Source: an uncultured Pseudomonadota bacterium
GTDB taxonomy: Bacteria > Pseudomonadota > Gammaproteobacteria > Steroidobacterales > Steroidobacteraceae
Assembly (NCBI GenBank): GCA_903927005.1
Contig: CAIYLH010000054.1
Span: 1-64,000, forward strand
Direction of reading: 5' to 3'
Length of the DNA: 64,000 nucleotides
Shown here: one piece after another, positions 1 through 8,151 of the stretch
Layout: each line of letters opens with the position of its first letter
Numbering within the stretch: position 1 is the stretch's first letter
Notes under the pieces: model-generated
Told to the model about the DNA's origin: nothing
Database searches by the model: none
What the model saw: the letters and a program-made list of their open reading frames with translations, nothing else
Made by a program: the position numbers and the translations under genes

Positions 1-1092
1 CTGCCCGGGACGCTGGCCCTTCAGTTCAGACGCCGCATAGCCGGTCAGGCGGCGGAAGGCGAGATTGGCCCACTCAATGCGGCCCTCGGCATCGGTGACC
101 AGTACGCCGTTGTCGGTCCGCGAGGCCACCAGCGCAAGCTTGCGAATCTCCTCGCGCTGCACCCGCAGCGTGCTTTCAGAACGCTTGCGGCGAGTGATGT
201 CCTGCAGCGTGCCGGACAGGCGGGTCGATTCGCCGGCAGCGATCTCAGCACGGCCACGCACGTGCACGAAACGCACCTCACCGTCCGGCCGCACGATGCG
301 CAAATCAACATCGATACGGGGCGGCAGTGTGCCTGCCGCGCCAAACAGCCGCTCAACCAGCGGCCGGTCTTTCGGATACAGGCGCTCCTCGAGCGTTGCG
401 AGGCGCCGCTCGCCAATCGACAGATCCAGACCCAGGATGCGGGCGAATTCTTCCGACCAGTCGATCTGACCGGACGCCGAGTCATACGCCCAGCTGCCGA
501 GCGAAGCGACGCTCTGCGCCTCTTCCAGCTCGCGCTTGGTGTGGCTCAGCGCCTGGTTCTGCGCACGCAGCTCCTCGTTGACCCGCCGCAGCTCGCTACG
601 CTGCTCAGTCAGCAGCTGCGTGAGGCGTCGCAGGTCCTCGTTGGCGATCCGATGCGACTGCACCGTCTGCACCAGGTCCTGCGAGGCGTCGTGTAGCGCG
701 AAGTCGCCCAGCGTGAGACCGAGGCGATCGAGTGATTCGGGGCCTTCCACCCACGGTGTACAGAGGAAGGCGATCAGCGGCATCGGGCCATCCAGTCGCA
801 GCACCTGGCTGCGCAGCACAAGCCCCGACGGCGGGAACTCGAGAATGTGCAGCACCCGCTGCCCCGCCTCCAATGCCTCGAACGACCACGGCATCGCCGG
901 CCGTCGCAGAACCAGAAGGTCCGGCAGGTGGCTACCGATCGACACGCCGGGCATGACGCCGCGCAGCGAACGACCAAGCTGCACCACGCGCAAAGCGCGA
1001 TCCACGACGATGTGGAATGGGAAGACATTGACCATCTGACTGGGCGAGAGCCCAGCGCGCTGCGGCGCGCCTGCGGGACCGAGGTTGTTCAT
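1..1092 (-). CDS. HNOBA-PAS signalling protein, H-NOX partner (C-terminus beyond window)
   Basis: This is the partner protein of the adjacent H-NOX haem sensor. The reading frame starts with ATG at 1092 and stays open to the window edge, giving 364 residues without a stop. Residues from about 15 to 160 resemble the haem-NO-binding-associated (HNOBA) domain, with the typical start FPFHIVVDRALRVVQLG and a later stretch rich in hydrophobic and charged residues. A coiled-coil follows (RVNEELRAQNQALSHTKREL, about 185-205). Then come a PAS fold (about 205-315, ending LSGTLQDITRRKR) and the start of a second PAS (NGVLVTDAEGRIEWANLAFR). The ATG overlaps the H-NOX stop as ATGA, so the two are translationally coupled. 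In known pairs, NO-bound H-NOX changes the activity of an HNOBA or kinase partner. The output domain is missing here and could be a histidine kinase, GGDEF or EAL domain. Confidence 0.85.
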   Translation of the reverse strand, partial: MNNLGPAGAPQRAGLSPSQMVNVFPFHIVVDRALRVVQLGRSLRGVMPGVSIGSHLPDLLVLRRPAMPWSFEALEAGQRVLHILEFPPSGLVLRSQVLRLDGPMPLIAFLCTPWVEGPESLDRLGLTLGDFALHDASQDLVQTVQSHRIANEDLRRLTQLLTEQRSELRRVNEELRAQNQALSHTKRELEEAQSVASLGSWAYDSASGQIDWSEEFARILGLDLSIGERRLATLEERLYPKDRPLVERLFGAAGTLPPRIDVDLRIVRPDGEVRFVHVRGRAEIAAGESTRLSGTLQDITRRKRSESTLRVQREEIRKLALVASRTDNGVLVTDAEGRIEWANLAFRRLTGYAASELKGQRPGQ

Positions 1093-1643
1093 ATCGATTG
1101 CGACCACTCGACGTGAAATACCGCGTGGCCGGGCCCTTCGGAGTGTGCCGGCATGCGGCGACTGTGCACCTTGACGTGGAACAGCTCACCGAGCCCGTCT
1201 AGCAGCCCCTCGACGAACGGCACCAAGCCCGGCCGCTGCGAGCGGTAATGCAGGTGCAGTGTCCGCTCGCCAATATCGCTGCAGGCAAACTCCGGTGGCA
1301 CCAGCTGCGGCATCATCAGTGACACGCGCGCGTGGAAATTCGGTAGCGCCAGCAGGAATTCCCGGAACGAGCGGCCGCCGGACTGCAGCAGGTGGCCATA
1401 GTGCTGGGCAGCGGTGTCGAGCACCCAGTGGCGTCCGAACGCGTACAGCAGCTTGTCGACTTCCTCGCCTAGCACCTCGGACGCAGCACCCACCAGCTGG
1501 TAGGTAATCGCGTCGGGGTAGCCATCCATGCTGATGAAGACTTCGACATCGACGCCGGCCTTAACGCGAATCTGCTCCCAGGTCGCCGCGCCATGGCTGC
1601 GCGTCAGCATCTCGCAAAGCGCTTTGTTCACCAGCCCGTACAT
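1089..1643 (-). CDS. H-NOX haem nitric-oxide/oxygen sensor
   Basis: This 184-residue stand-alone H-NOX (HNOB) domain is a cytosolic haem protein that senses NO or O2 and regulates a partner. The N-terminus MYGLVNKALCEML is the family signature. His104 in LPNFHARVS is the likely proximal haem ligand. Tyr133-Ser135-Arg137 (YRSQR) is the YxSxR motif that holds the haem propionates. Length matches bacterial H-NOX proteins of about 180-190 residues. The stop overlaps the start of the HNOBA-PAS gene, and a single-domain response regulator starts 128 bases away on the other strand, so a signalling cassette is likely. Whether it prefers NO or O2 depends on a distal-pocket residue that I cannot assign with certainty. 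Confidence 0.93.
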   Translation of the reverse strand: MYGLVNKALCEMLTRSHGAATWEQIRVKAGVDVEVFISMDGYPDAITYQLVGAASEVLGEEVDKLLYAFGRHWVLDTAAQHYGHLLQSGGRSFREFLLALPNFHARVSLMMPQLVPPEFACSDIGERTLHLHYRSQRPGLVPFVEGLLDGLGELFHVKVHSRRMPAHSEGPGHAVFHVEWSQSI

Positions 1644-1691
1644 GCAGATCCTCTAAGCGCGCCGAAACAAGCGGGCACGCACTCGCGTGGC

Positions 1692-1721
1692 GTTATCATC
1701 AATCGCGCCGATACTAACCAA
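1692..1721 (-). promoter_or_regulatory. Candidate promoter for the H-NOX operon
   Basis: Read on the minus strand, TTGGTT (1721-1716) and GATAAC (1697-1692) are separated by 18 bases, about 50 bases upstream of the H-NOX ATG. Both boxes are imperfect sigma-70 matches in the only AT-richer part of the 128-base divergent gap. Confidence 0.25.
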
Positions 1722-1771
1722 CCGACCCCCGCGCCGATAGCGGCCGCGTCACGACCTGCGGCAGAGCCTCC

Positions 1772-2191
1772 ATGGATAGCGCCCCTCACAGATCTGTCAC
1801 GATTCTTGTCGCCGACGACCATGGCCCGGCGCGACGTCTGGTCGCGCTGACCCTGGCGCCGATCGCAACGGTCATCGAAGCACGTTCAGGGCGCGAGGCA
1901 CAGCAACTGTGTCACGCGCTCGAACCCGCGCTGGCCATTCTGGACCTGTCCATGCCGGGTGAGCTGTCCGGAATCGACACCTGCCGGGCGCTGCGCGCCG
2001 ACCCCCATACCGCGGCGCTGCCGGTGCTGATCTTCACCGCCAGCAGCCGATCGGAGCACGCAAGCGCCTGCCTCGAGGCCGGCGCCAATGCGTTCCTGCA
2101 AAAGCCCTTCAGCTCGGCGGCACTGACCGCGCTGGTGCGCGGCCTGGTCCCGGCGCTCAGTTCCCGCCCGCCACTGACCGTCCCGACCTGA
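1772..2191 (+). CDS. Single-domain response regulator (CheY-like receiver)
   Basis: This 139-residue cytosolic receiver domain has no output domain. The acidic pocket is in LVADDHG, Asp58 in LAILDLSMPG is the expected phospho-acceptor, and the Thr/Ser in IFTASS and the Lys in LQKPF complete the receiver site. Stand-alone receivers act as phosphate shuttles or bind partner proteins. It is divergent from the H-NOX/HNOBA-PAS pair, so it may be the phosphorylation target if that PAS protein ends in a kinase, but this is inferred from position alone. The start ATG at 1772 lies just before the conserved beta-strand. Confidence 0.88.
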   Translation: MDSAPHRSVTILVADDHGPARRLVALTLAPIATVIEARSGREAQQLCHALEPALAILDLSMPGELSGIDTCRALRADPHTAALPVLIFTASSRSEHASACLEAGANAFLQKPFSSAALTALVRGLVPALSSRPPLTVPT

Positions 2192-2236
2192 CCTGACCCC
2201 GCACCTAGACCTACCCCACCCCTCGGTACGCAGATG

Positions 2237-2266
2237 TTGCACCGCAAAAAGAGTCGGGCGTAGACT
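2237..2266 (+). promoter_or_regulatory. Candidate sigma-70 promoter of the thiolase gene
   Basis: TTGCAC (2237-2242) and TAGACT (2261-2266) are 18 bases apart and end 27 bases before the thiolase ATG. The -35 box matches TTGACA at four positions. Confidence 0.35.
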
Positions 2267-2293
2267 CCAGCGCTACTTCCTGGGGGTACCGCT

Positions 2294-3475
2294 ATGAGCG
2301 CCGAGTCCGTTGTCATCCTGTCCGCCAAGCGCACGCCGATCGGCGGCTTTCAGGGCATCTTCGCCACCACCACCGCACCCAAGCTTGGCTCAGCCGCCAT
2401 CGCCGGCGCACTCGCCGCAGCCGGCATTGCGCCGGCCGAGGTCCAGGAAGTGATCATGGGCTGCGTGCTGCCGGCAGGTGTCGGTCAGGCTCCCGCCCGC
2501 CAAGCTGCCATGGGCGCCGGCATTCCGGTCGGCACCCCGGCCACCACGGTCAACAAGATGTGCGGCTCAGGCATGCGCGCGGTGATGCTGGCCGCCGACG
2601 CCCTACGCACCGGCGATACCGACTTCATCGTCGCTGGCGGCCTGGAGTCGATGAGCAATGCCCCGTACCTGCTGCCCAAGGCCCGCACGGGCTACCGCAT
2701 GGGCCACGGCGAAGTCCTCGACCACATGTTCACCGACGGCCTGCAGAGCCCATGGGACGGACAGCTGATGGGCTGCTTCGCCGAGAACACCGCGGACAAG
2801 TACGCATTCACGCGCGCCGCCCAGGATGCGTTCGCCTCGGAGTCGGTGCGCCGCAGCCTCGCGGCCGTCGAAGCCGGCGCGTTCAAGTCGGAAATCGTTC
2901 CTGTGACCGTGAAGACCCGCAAGGGCGAGACGGTGATCGAGCAGGACGAGACCCCGTTCAACTGCGACCTGGCCAAGATCCCGCAGCTCAAGGCCGCCTT
3001 CCGCAAGGACGGCACGGTCACTGCTGCCAGCTCATCCTCGATCTCCGACGGCGCCGCAGCGCTTGTGATGACACGCGCGAGCGTCGCCGCCGCACGTGGC
3101 CTGAAGCCCGTCGCGCGGCTCGCCGCGTATGCAAGCCATGCGCAGGCGCCGGAGTGGTTCACCACCGCGCCGATCGGGGCGATCAACGCGGTCCTCAAGA
3201 AGACCGGCTGGGCGGCCTCTGAGGTCGACCTGTACGAGATCAACGAGGCATTCGCGGCGGTCGCGATGGCGGCGATCCATGACCTCAAGCTCGACCCGGC
3301 GCGCGTCAACGTCAACGGCGGCGCCTGCGCGCTGGGCCACCCGGTAGGCGCGACCGGCGCACGCATCATCGCAACGCTGATCGCAGCGCTGCAGGCACGC
3401 GGTGGCAAGCGCGGCGTAGCGGCGCTTTGCATCGGGGGCGGCGAGGCGACCGCAGTGGCGATCGAGCTGCTCTGA
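2294..3475 (+). CDS. Acetyl-CoA acetyltransferase (thiolase)
   Basis: This 393-residue cytosolic thiolase condenses two acetyl-CoA to acetoacetyl-CoA, or cleaves 3-ketoacyl-CoA thiolytically. Cys90 in NKMCGSGMR is the acylated nucleophile. His349 in GGACALGHPVGATGAR and Cys379 in ALCIGGGEA are the other catalytic residues, and NEAFA is present. Length and motifs fit the AtoB/PhbA group rather than FadA, but substrate chain length cannot be read with certainty. Two short-chain dehydrogenases follow after a terminator, and an ETF-quinone oxidoreductase lies further on, so fatty acid, branched-chain or ketone body catabolism is likely. No PHA synthase is in the window. Confidence 0.93.
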   Translation: MSAESVVILSAKRTPIGGFQGIFATTTAPKLGSAAIAGALAAAGIAPAEVQEVIMGCVLPAGVGQAPARQAAMGAGIPVGTPATTVNKMCGSGMRAVMLAADALRTGDTDFIVAGGLESMSNAPYLLPKARTGYRMGHGEVLDHMFTDGLQSPWDGQLMGCFAENTADKYAFTRAAQDAFASESVRRSLAAVEAGAFKSEIVPVTVKTRKGETVIEQDETPFNCDLAKIPQLKAAFRKDGTVTAASSSSISDGAAALVMTRASVAAARGLKPVARLAAYASHAQAPEWFTTAPIGAINAVLKKTGWAASEVDLYEINEAFAAVAMAAIHDLKLDPARVNVNGGACALGHPVGATGARIIATLIAALQARGGKRGVAALCIGGGEATAVAIELL

Positions 3476-3482
3476 AAAGATC

Positions 3483-3510
3483 GGCCCGGCCTGCAGGCCG
3501 GGCCTGTTTT
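3483..3510 (+). terminator. Rho-independent terminator after the thiolase gene
   Basis: GGCCCGGCC and GGCCGGGCC form a perfect 9-base-pair stem around TGCA and are followed at once by TGTTTT. It begins eight bases after the thiolase stop codon. Confidence 0.85.
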
Positions 3511-3693
3511 GATGCGCCATGGGGCGCGATGACATCCGGTGCGAGGGGTGAATGCGTCACCCCACGGCGTGCATACACGCCGTCCGCACCGGCGCCTGCG
3601 CCACAACGCGTGGTTCAGCCGGACTGATGCATCCCTGGCGACCGCTCGACGGTCTGAACGCCGCACACGCGGCCGCTCTGGAGACGAGACACG

Positions 3694-4455
3694 ATGGACA
3701 TCAAGGGTAAGGTAGTGGCGATCACTGGCGGCGCACGCGGCCTGGGCAAGGCCATGGCGCTCGAGTTCGCCAGTCGCGGCGGACGTCTGGCGCTGATCGA
3801 TCTGAGCGCGGCGGACCTGGAGGCCTGCGCCGACGCGTGCACGGCGCTCGGCGCCGAAGCGCGCGCCTACAGCTGCAACGTCAGCAGCGAAGAGGCGGTC
3901 ATCGCCACCCTCGATGCGATCGTCGCCGACTTCGGCGCGCTCGACGTCATGATCAACAACGCGGGTATCGTCAAGGACGGGCTGCTGATCAAGTTCAAGG
4001 ACGGCCAGATCACCGGCAAGATGACCCTTGACCAGTGGAACGCCGTGATCAGCGTCAACCTGACCGGCGTGTTCCTCTGCGGCCGCGAAGCGGCCGAGCG
4101 CATGATCAAGGCCGGCAAGGGCGGCGTGATCATCAACATCTCGTCCATTTCGAAGGACGGCAACGCCGGCCAGACCAACTACACCGCAGCCAAGGCCGGC
4201 GTGGCGGCGATGGCGACCACCTGGGCTAAGGAACTGGCGCGCTACGGCATTCGCACCGGCGCGATCGCGCCCGGCTTCTGCGCGACCGACATCCTCTCCA
4301 GCATGTCACCCGAGACGCTGGCAAAGGTCACCGCGCCGGTGCCGCTCAAGCGCCTGGGTGAGCCATCCGAGGTCGCCCGGACCGCGGTGTTCATCGTCGA
4401 GAACGACTTCTTCACGGGTCGTACGATCTACATCGACGGCGGAATGCGCCTGTAA
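3694..4455 (+). CDS. Short-chain dehydrogenase, FabG / 3-hydroxyacyl-CoA dehydrogenase type
   Basis: This 253-residue classical SDR oxidoreductase is cytosolic. The cofactor-binding motif is TGGARGLG near residue 12, with NNAG near residue 87. The catalytic triad is visible as Ser in ISSIS, Tyr in NYTAAK and Lys four residues later. The acidic residue after beta-2 (ALIDLS) suggests NAD rather than NADP. It probably interconverts 3-hydroxyacyl and 3-ketoacyl thioesters. It lies between a thiolase and a second SDR 25 bases downstream, which supports a role in acyl-CoA breakdown. Start ATG at 3694 follows a GGAG ribosome-binding site. Confidence 0.88.
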   Translation: MDIKGKVVAITGGARGLGKAMALEFASRGGRLALIDLSAADLEACADACTALGAEARAYSCNVSSEEAVIATLDAIVADFGALDVMINNAGIVKDGLLIKFKDGQITGKMTLDQWNAVISVNLTGVFLCGREAAERMIKAGKGGVIINISSISKDGNAGQTNYTAAKAGVAAMATTWAKELARYGIRTGAIAPGFCATDILSSMSPETLAKVTAPVPLKRLGEPSEVARTAVFIVENDFFTGRTIYIDGGMRL

Positions 4456-4480
4456 TCGACCAAACCGAGGACCTGCCCCG

Positions 4481-5248
4481 ATGAAAACAGCCGACCTCAA
4501 GGCACTGATCACCGGCGGCGCCTCGGGCCTCGGGCTCGCGGTCGCGCGCCGCGTCGTCGCCGACGGCGGCCGGGTGGCGCTGCTGGACGTGCAGGAAGAA
4601 GCCGGCCGGCGCGCCGCAGCCGAACTCGGCGCGGCCGCGTCGTTCCAACTGTGTGATGTCAGCAATGAGGCGAACGTCGACGCCGCCGTCGCCGCGGCAC
4701 ACGCGGCGATGGGCGGCCTGAACCTTGCGGTCAACTGCGCCGGCGTGGTCGGCGCCGGCAAGCTGCTGGGCCGCGACGGCCCCATGGCCGGCGCCTTCTT
4801 CGCCAAGGTCGTCGCCATCAACCTTGTAGGAACGCTGCACATCGACAAGGCAGCCGCGGCGCTGATGCAGGCCAACACGCCCAATGCAGAGGGTGAGCGC
4901 GGCCTGTTGATCCACACCGCCTCGGTCGCCGCCTACGAGGGCCAGATAGGCCAGGTCGCCTACGCCGCCACCAAGGCGGGCACCATCGGCATGGTGCTGC
5001 CTATAGCCCGGGAACTTGCCCGTTACGGGATCCGCGTGATGGCCATCGCGCCGGGCATCTTCGAAACCCCCATGGTGGGCGGCATGAGCCCCGAACTGCA
5101 GGCCTCGCTCGGCGCCCAGGTACCCTTCCCCTCGCGGCTGGGCCGGCCATCCGAGTACGCCGACCTCGTCCTGGCGATCGTCGCCAACCCGATGCTCAAC
5201 GGCGAGACGATCCGCCTCGACGGCGCGATCCGCATGCAAGCTAAGTAA
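4481..5248 (+). CDS. Short-chain dehydrogenase, 3-hydroxyacyl-CoA dehydrogenase type II-like
   Basis: This 255-residue SDR has TGGASGLG for nucleotide binding, ALLDVQ after beta-2 (favouring NAD), NCAGV, and the Tyr/Lys pair in YAATKAG. The insert around GRDGPMAGAFF and the C-terminal run RLGRPSEYADLV resemble type II 3-hydroxyacyl-CoA dehydrogenases (HSD17B10 group), which act in branched-chain or fatty acid breakdown. I chose the ATG at 4481 because it sits just before the Rossmann fold; an upstream extension would run into the preceding gene. It probably forms an operon with the previous SDR, and the two proteins are clearly diverged paralogues. Confidence 0.88.
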   Translation: MKTADLKALITGGASGLGLAVARRVVADGGRVALLDVQEEAGRRAAAELGAAASFQLCDVSNEANVDAAVAAAHAAMGGLNLAVNCAGVVGAGKLLGRDGPMAGAFFAKVVAINLVGTLHIDKAAAALMQANTPNAEGERGLLIHTASVAAYEGQIGQVAYAATKAGTIGMVLPIARELARYGIRVMAIAPGIFETPMVGGMSPELQASLGAQVPFPSRLGRPSEYADLVLAIVANPMLNGETIRLDGAIRMQAK

Positions 5249-5333
5249 TCGTCCCCGCCGACGGTTTGCGCGCTACCGGCCAGCGCGCCGGCGGGCCATA
5301 ATCGCCGCCCCGCCCGTCACACACGTGGTCCCG

Positions 5334-6731
5334 ATGTCGAAGGCTCTCCTGATCGCCGCCATTCTGGTGACCGGCCTGCTCGCCGGCTGCGCCCATGCAC
5401 CGACGAGCACCGCCGCTGCCCCTGCCCTGCAGATGCGCGTGCCGGTGGACTACTACCGCTTGGCGAATGGGCTGCGGGTCGTGCTGTCGCCCGATGCGTC
5501 GGTACCGACCGTCACGGTGGGGGTCTACTACCACATTGGCTTCCGGATCGAACCGCGCGACCGCACCGGCTTCGCGCACCTGTTCGAGCACCTGATGTTT
5601 CAGGAGTCGGTGAACCTCGGCAAGGGCGAGGCGGAGCGCATCGTCGGCGGCAATGGCGGCCTTTCGAACGGCTCTACCCGCTTCGACTACACCAATTTCT
5701 ATCAAGCCGTGCCGAGCCACGTGCTCGAGCCGGTGCTGTTCGTCGAGGCCGAACGGATGCGCGGCCTGGCACTGTCGGCGGCCAGCCTCCAGAACCAGAA
5801 GGATGTGGTTAAGAATGAGGTCAGGGTCAACGTCCTGAATACTCCTTACGGCGGCTTTCCTTGGCTAGACCTGCCGCAGGTCGCGAACACCAACTGGTAC
5901 AACGCCCACAACTTCTACGGCGCGCTGGAGGACATCGACGCGGCCACACTGGATGATGTGCGCGCCTTCTACGACCGCTATTACGTGCCTGCCAACGCCG
6001 TGCTCGTCGTCGCCGGTGACTTCGACCCGGCGACGATCCGTGACTCGATCAACCGGCAGTTCGGCGCCCTCCCGGCGCGTCCTGAGCCTGCACGCCCCGA
6101 CGTCGCTGAGCCGCCGCAGACTGCTCCGCGTTCGGCCGAGCACGTCGATCCGCTAGCACCAAGACCCGCCATCGCCTGGGGCTACCAGCTGCCGCCGCGC
6201 GGCACGCCGCAGTGGTACGCGTTTGGCCTGATCAACGAGATGCTGCTGCAGGGCGAGGACAGTCGCCTGCACCACCGCCTGGTCAACGAGCGCAAGTACA
6301 GCGACTCCGTCAGCGGCGGCATCAACCTTCTCGGCAACATGTTCGATTACGAGGGACCCGCGCAGTGGTCCGTGTATCTACTGCACGATGCAGCCTCAAC
6401 GCCACAGGCGATCAGTACGGACCTGGAGGCGGTGATCAGTGAGCTGCAGCGCACGCTGGTACCTCCGGCAGAACTACACCGCGCCCGCACCAAGATCCGC
6501 TCCGGCCTGTACGAACTTGCCGGCAGTCCGACTCGCTTCGGGCTAGTGGATATCCTTGCCTGCCTGGCGCTGTTCGACGACGACCCGGCGCGCATCAACA
6601 GCATCGAGTCGGAGTTCAACAAGGTGACGCCGGAGCTGATCCGCGAGACGGCGCGTCGCTACCTCGTTCCCAGCAACCGCACGACACTGATGGTCGTCCC
6701 TGGCAAGCCTGCCGCGGGAGACACGCCATGA
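5334..6731 (+). CDS. M16 zinc peptidase, catalytic member, putative lipoprotein
   Basis: This is a secreted or membrane-anchored zinc peptidase of the M16 (pitrilysin/insulinase) family. The signal sequence ends in a lipobox-like LLAGC, so lipidation at that Cys is likely. The inverted zinc motif HLFEH is at residues 82-86, and Glu162 in KNEVRVNV is at the right spacing for the third zinc ligand. About 465 residues make one half-clamshell; the next gene encodes the other half. ATG 5334 is preferred over GTG 5325 because the signal peptide begins there. The stop overlaps the next start as ATGA, indicating coupled synthesis of a heterodimer. The substrate is unknown. Confidence 0.9.
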   Translation: MSKALLIAAILVTGLLAGCAHAPTSTAAAPALQMRVPVDYYRLANGLRVVLSPDASVPTVTVGVYYHIGFRIEPRDRTGFAHLFEHLMFQESVNLGKGEAERIVGGNGGLSNGSTRFDYTNFYQAVPSHVLEPVLFVEAERMRGLALSAASLQNQKDVVKNEVRVNVLNTPYGGFPWLDLPQVANTNWYNAHNFYGALEDIDAATLDDVRAFYDRYYVPANAVLVVAGDFDPATIRDSINRQFGALPARPEPARPDVAEPPQTAPRSAEHVDPLAPRPAIAWGYQLPPRGTPQWYAFGLINEMLLQGEDSRLHHRLVNERKYSDSVSGGINLLGNMFDYEGPAQWSVYLLHDAASTPQAISTDLEAVISELQRTLVPPAELHRARTKIRSGLYELAGSPTRFGLVDILACLALFDDDPARINSIESEFNKVTPELIRETARRYLVPSNRTTLMVVPGKPAAGDTP

Positions 6732-8128
6732 GTCAGCGCGCTCGCATCACCCTGCTGCTGGCCGCGCTACTCGTGACGCTGCCGGCGGCAGCCGCGCCGC
6801 GCGAGCCGGTACCGCCAATGGGCACGCCGCGCGCGCTGACGCTGCCTGCCAAGCGGGAGTTCAGCCTGGCGAACGGCATGCAGGTCACGTTCGTGCCGTT
6901 CGGCACCGTTCCCAAGACCGCGATCATGCTGAACATCGGCACCGGCAACGTCGCCGACGGCGACAAGAACGGCCTTGCCGACCTGGTCGCGCAGCTGCTC
7001 AAGCACGGCGCAGGGGCCCGCGACACCGAGGCGGTAGCGAACCTCGCGGCGGAACTCGGCGGCGAGCTCGACGCCGGCAGCAGCGTCGACCAGTTCGGAA
7101 TCTCACTGGACGTGCTCGCCGAACACGCCACCGACGCCGTCGAGCTGCTTGCTGACGTCGTGCGGCGACCGCGTCTGCCCAGCGCCGATCTGCAGGGCCT
7201 CAAGTCCAGCATGAAGCGCAATCTGGCGATCTCGCGCTCGCAGCCGCAGGCGGTGGCCGGCGAGGCGTTCGCCCATTTAAGGTGGGGCGATACGGCCTAC
7301 GGACTGGGCATGCCGAGCGATGCGCAGATCGACTCGATGACGCTCGCCGACGTGCGTGCGTTCATCAGCAGCGAATTCGGCGCGCGTCGCGCGCACCTGT
7401 ACGTTGCCGGTCAGTTCGATGCAGCAGCCGTCGAGGCAACGCTGCGTCGTGCTTTCGGCGACTGGGCAGCGGGCCCCGCGCCGCGTCATCAGGCGCCGAG
7501 CGCCGTCGGCGGCCAGGTCGTGCAGTTGATCGACCGACCGGGAGCGAAGCAGTCCACCGTCCTGCTGGGCTGCGCCGTAGCGGGCCCGACGCAACCGCGA
7601 TTCATGGACCTGTCGGTCGCCAACGCCTTGTTCGGTGGCACACCGCTGCTGTCGCGTCTGGACCGGAACCTGCGCGAGGACAAGGGCTATACCTACGGCG
7701 TCAACAGCCATCTGATCGCGTACCGCAGCATCGCCGGCTGGACGCTCGCCGCCGACGTCAACACGGCCGATACGGCAGCCGCACTGACCGAGGTGTTCGC
7801 CGAGCTCGCGCGGCTTCGTACTGTCGAGGCCAGCGCCGACGAATTGCGTGCCGTGCAGAACTACCGAGCCGGCAACTTCCTGATTGGTGCCTCGAGCCGT
7901 CAGGGGCTCATCGGCCAGCTGCAGTTCCTGCAGCAGCAGGAACTTGGCGACGATTGGCTGGTGCACTACGTCGATCACCTCAATGCAGTAACGCCCGCCG
8001 ACGTGCGCCGCGCCGCGAGCGAGTCGCTCGATCCCCGGCAGATGGTGCTGGTCATCGTCGGCGACCTCGCCAAGATCAAGCCCGCCCTCCTCGCCCTCGA
8101 GGCTCTGCAGGGCGCCGAATTCCGTTGA
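6728..8128 (+). CDS. M16 family protein, non-catalytic partner
   Basis: This 466-residue secreted M16 homologue has an N-terminal signal peptide (hydrophobic core LLLAALLVTLPAAA). Where the zinc motif should be it reads GLADLVAQLLKHG, so His, Glu and His are replaced by Asp, Ala and Gln and the protein cannot bind zinc in the usual way. The C-terminal half keeps the substrate-handling stretch LREDKGYTYGV typical of M16 second subunits. Paired catalytic and non-catalytic M16 proteins form a heterodimer in several bacterial systems, with this type completing the chamber. It overlaps the active subunit gene by four bases. Confidence 0.9.
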   Translation: MSQRARITLLLAALLVTLPAAAAPREPVPPMGTPRALTLPAKREFSLANGMQVTFVPFGTVPKTAIMLNIGTGNVADGDKNGLADLVAQLLKHGAGARDTEAVANLAAELGGELDAGSSVDQFGISLDVLAEHATDAVELLADVVRRPRLPSADLQGLKSSMKRNLAISRSQPQAVAGEAFAHLRWGDTAYGLGMPSDAQIDSMTLADVRAFISSEFGARRAHLYVAGQFDAAAVEATLRRAFGDWAAGPAPRHQAPSAVGGQVVQLIDRPGAKQSTVLLGCAVAGPTQPRFMDLSVANALFGGTPLLSRLDRNLREDKGYTYGVNSHLIAYRSIAGWTLAADVNTADTAAALTEVFAELARLRTVEASADELRAVQNYRAGNFLIGASSRQGLIGQLQFLQQQELGDDWLVHYVDHLNAVTPADVRRAASESLDPRQMVLVIVGDLAKIKPALLALEALQGAEFR

Positions 8129-8151
8129 CACCCACACGAGCGATCACCGAC

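Noticed and set aside
3505..3693. Small inverted repeats after the thiolase terminator
   Set aside because: Short GC stems such as GCGTG-CATA-CACGC are expected by chance and have no further support.
5297..5302. CATAAT as promoter for the M16 pair
   Set aside because: The -10-like hexamer has no -35 partner at 16-18 bases; the nearest TTGCGC is 25 bases away.
7282..8151. Long upstream extension of the ETF-QO frame
   Set aside because: It lies in a different frame within the second M16 gene and codes for Arg-rich nonsense; ETF-QO begins at 8152.
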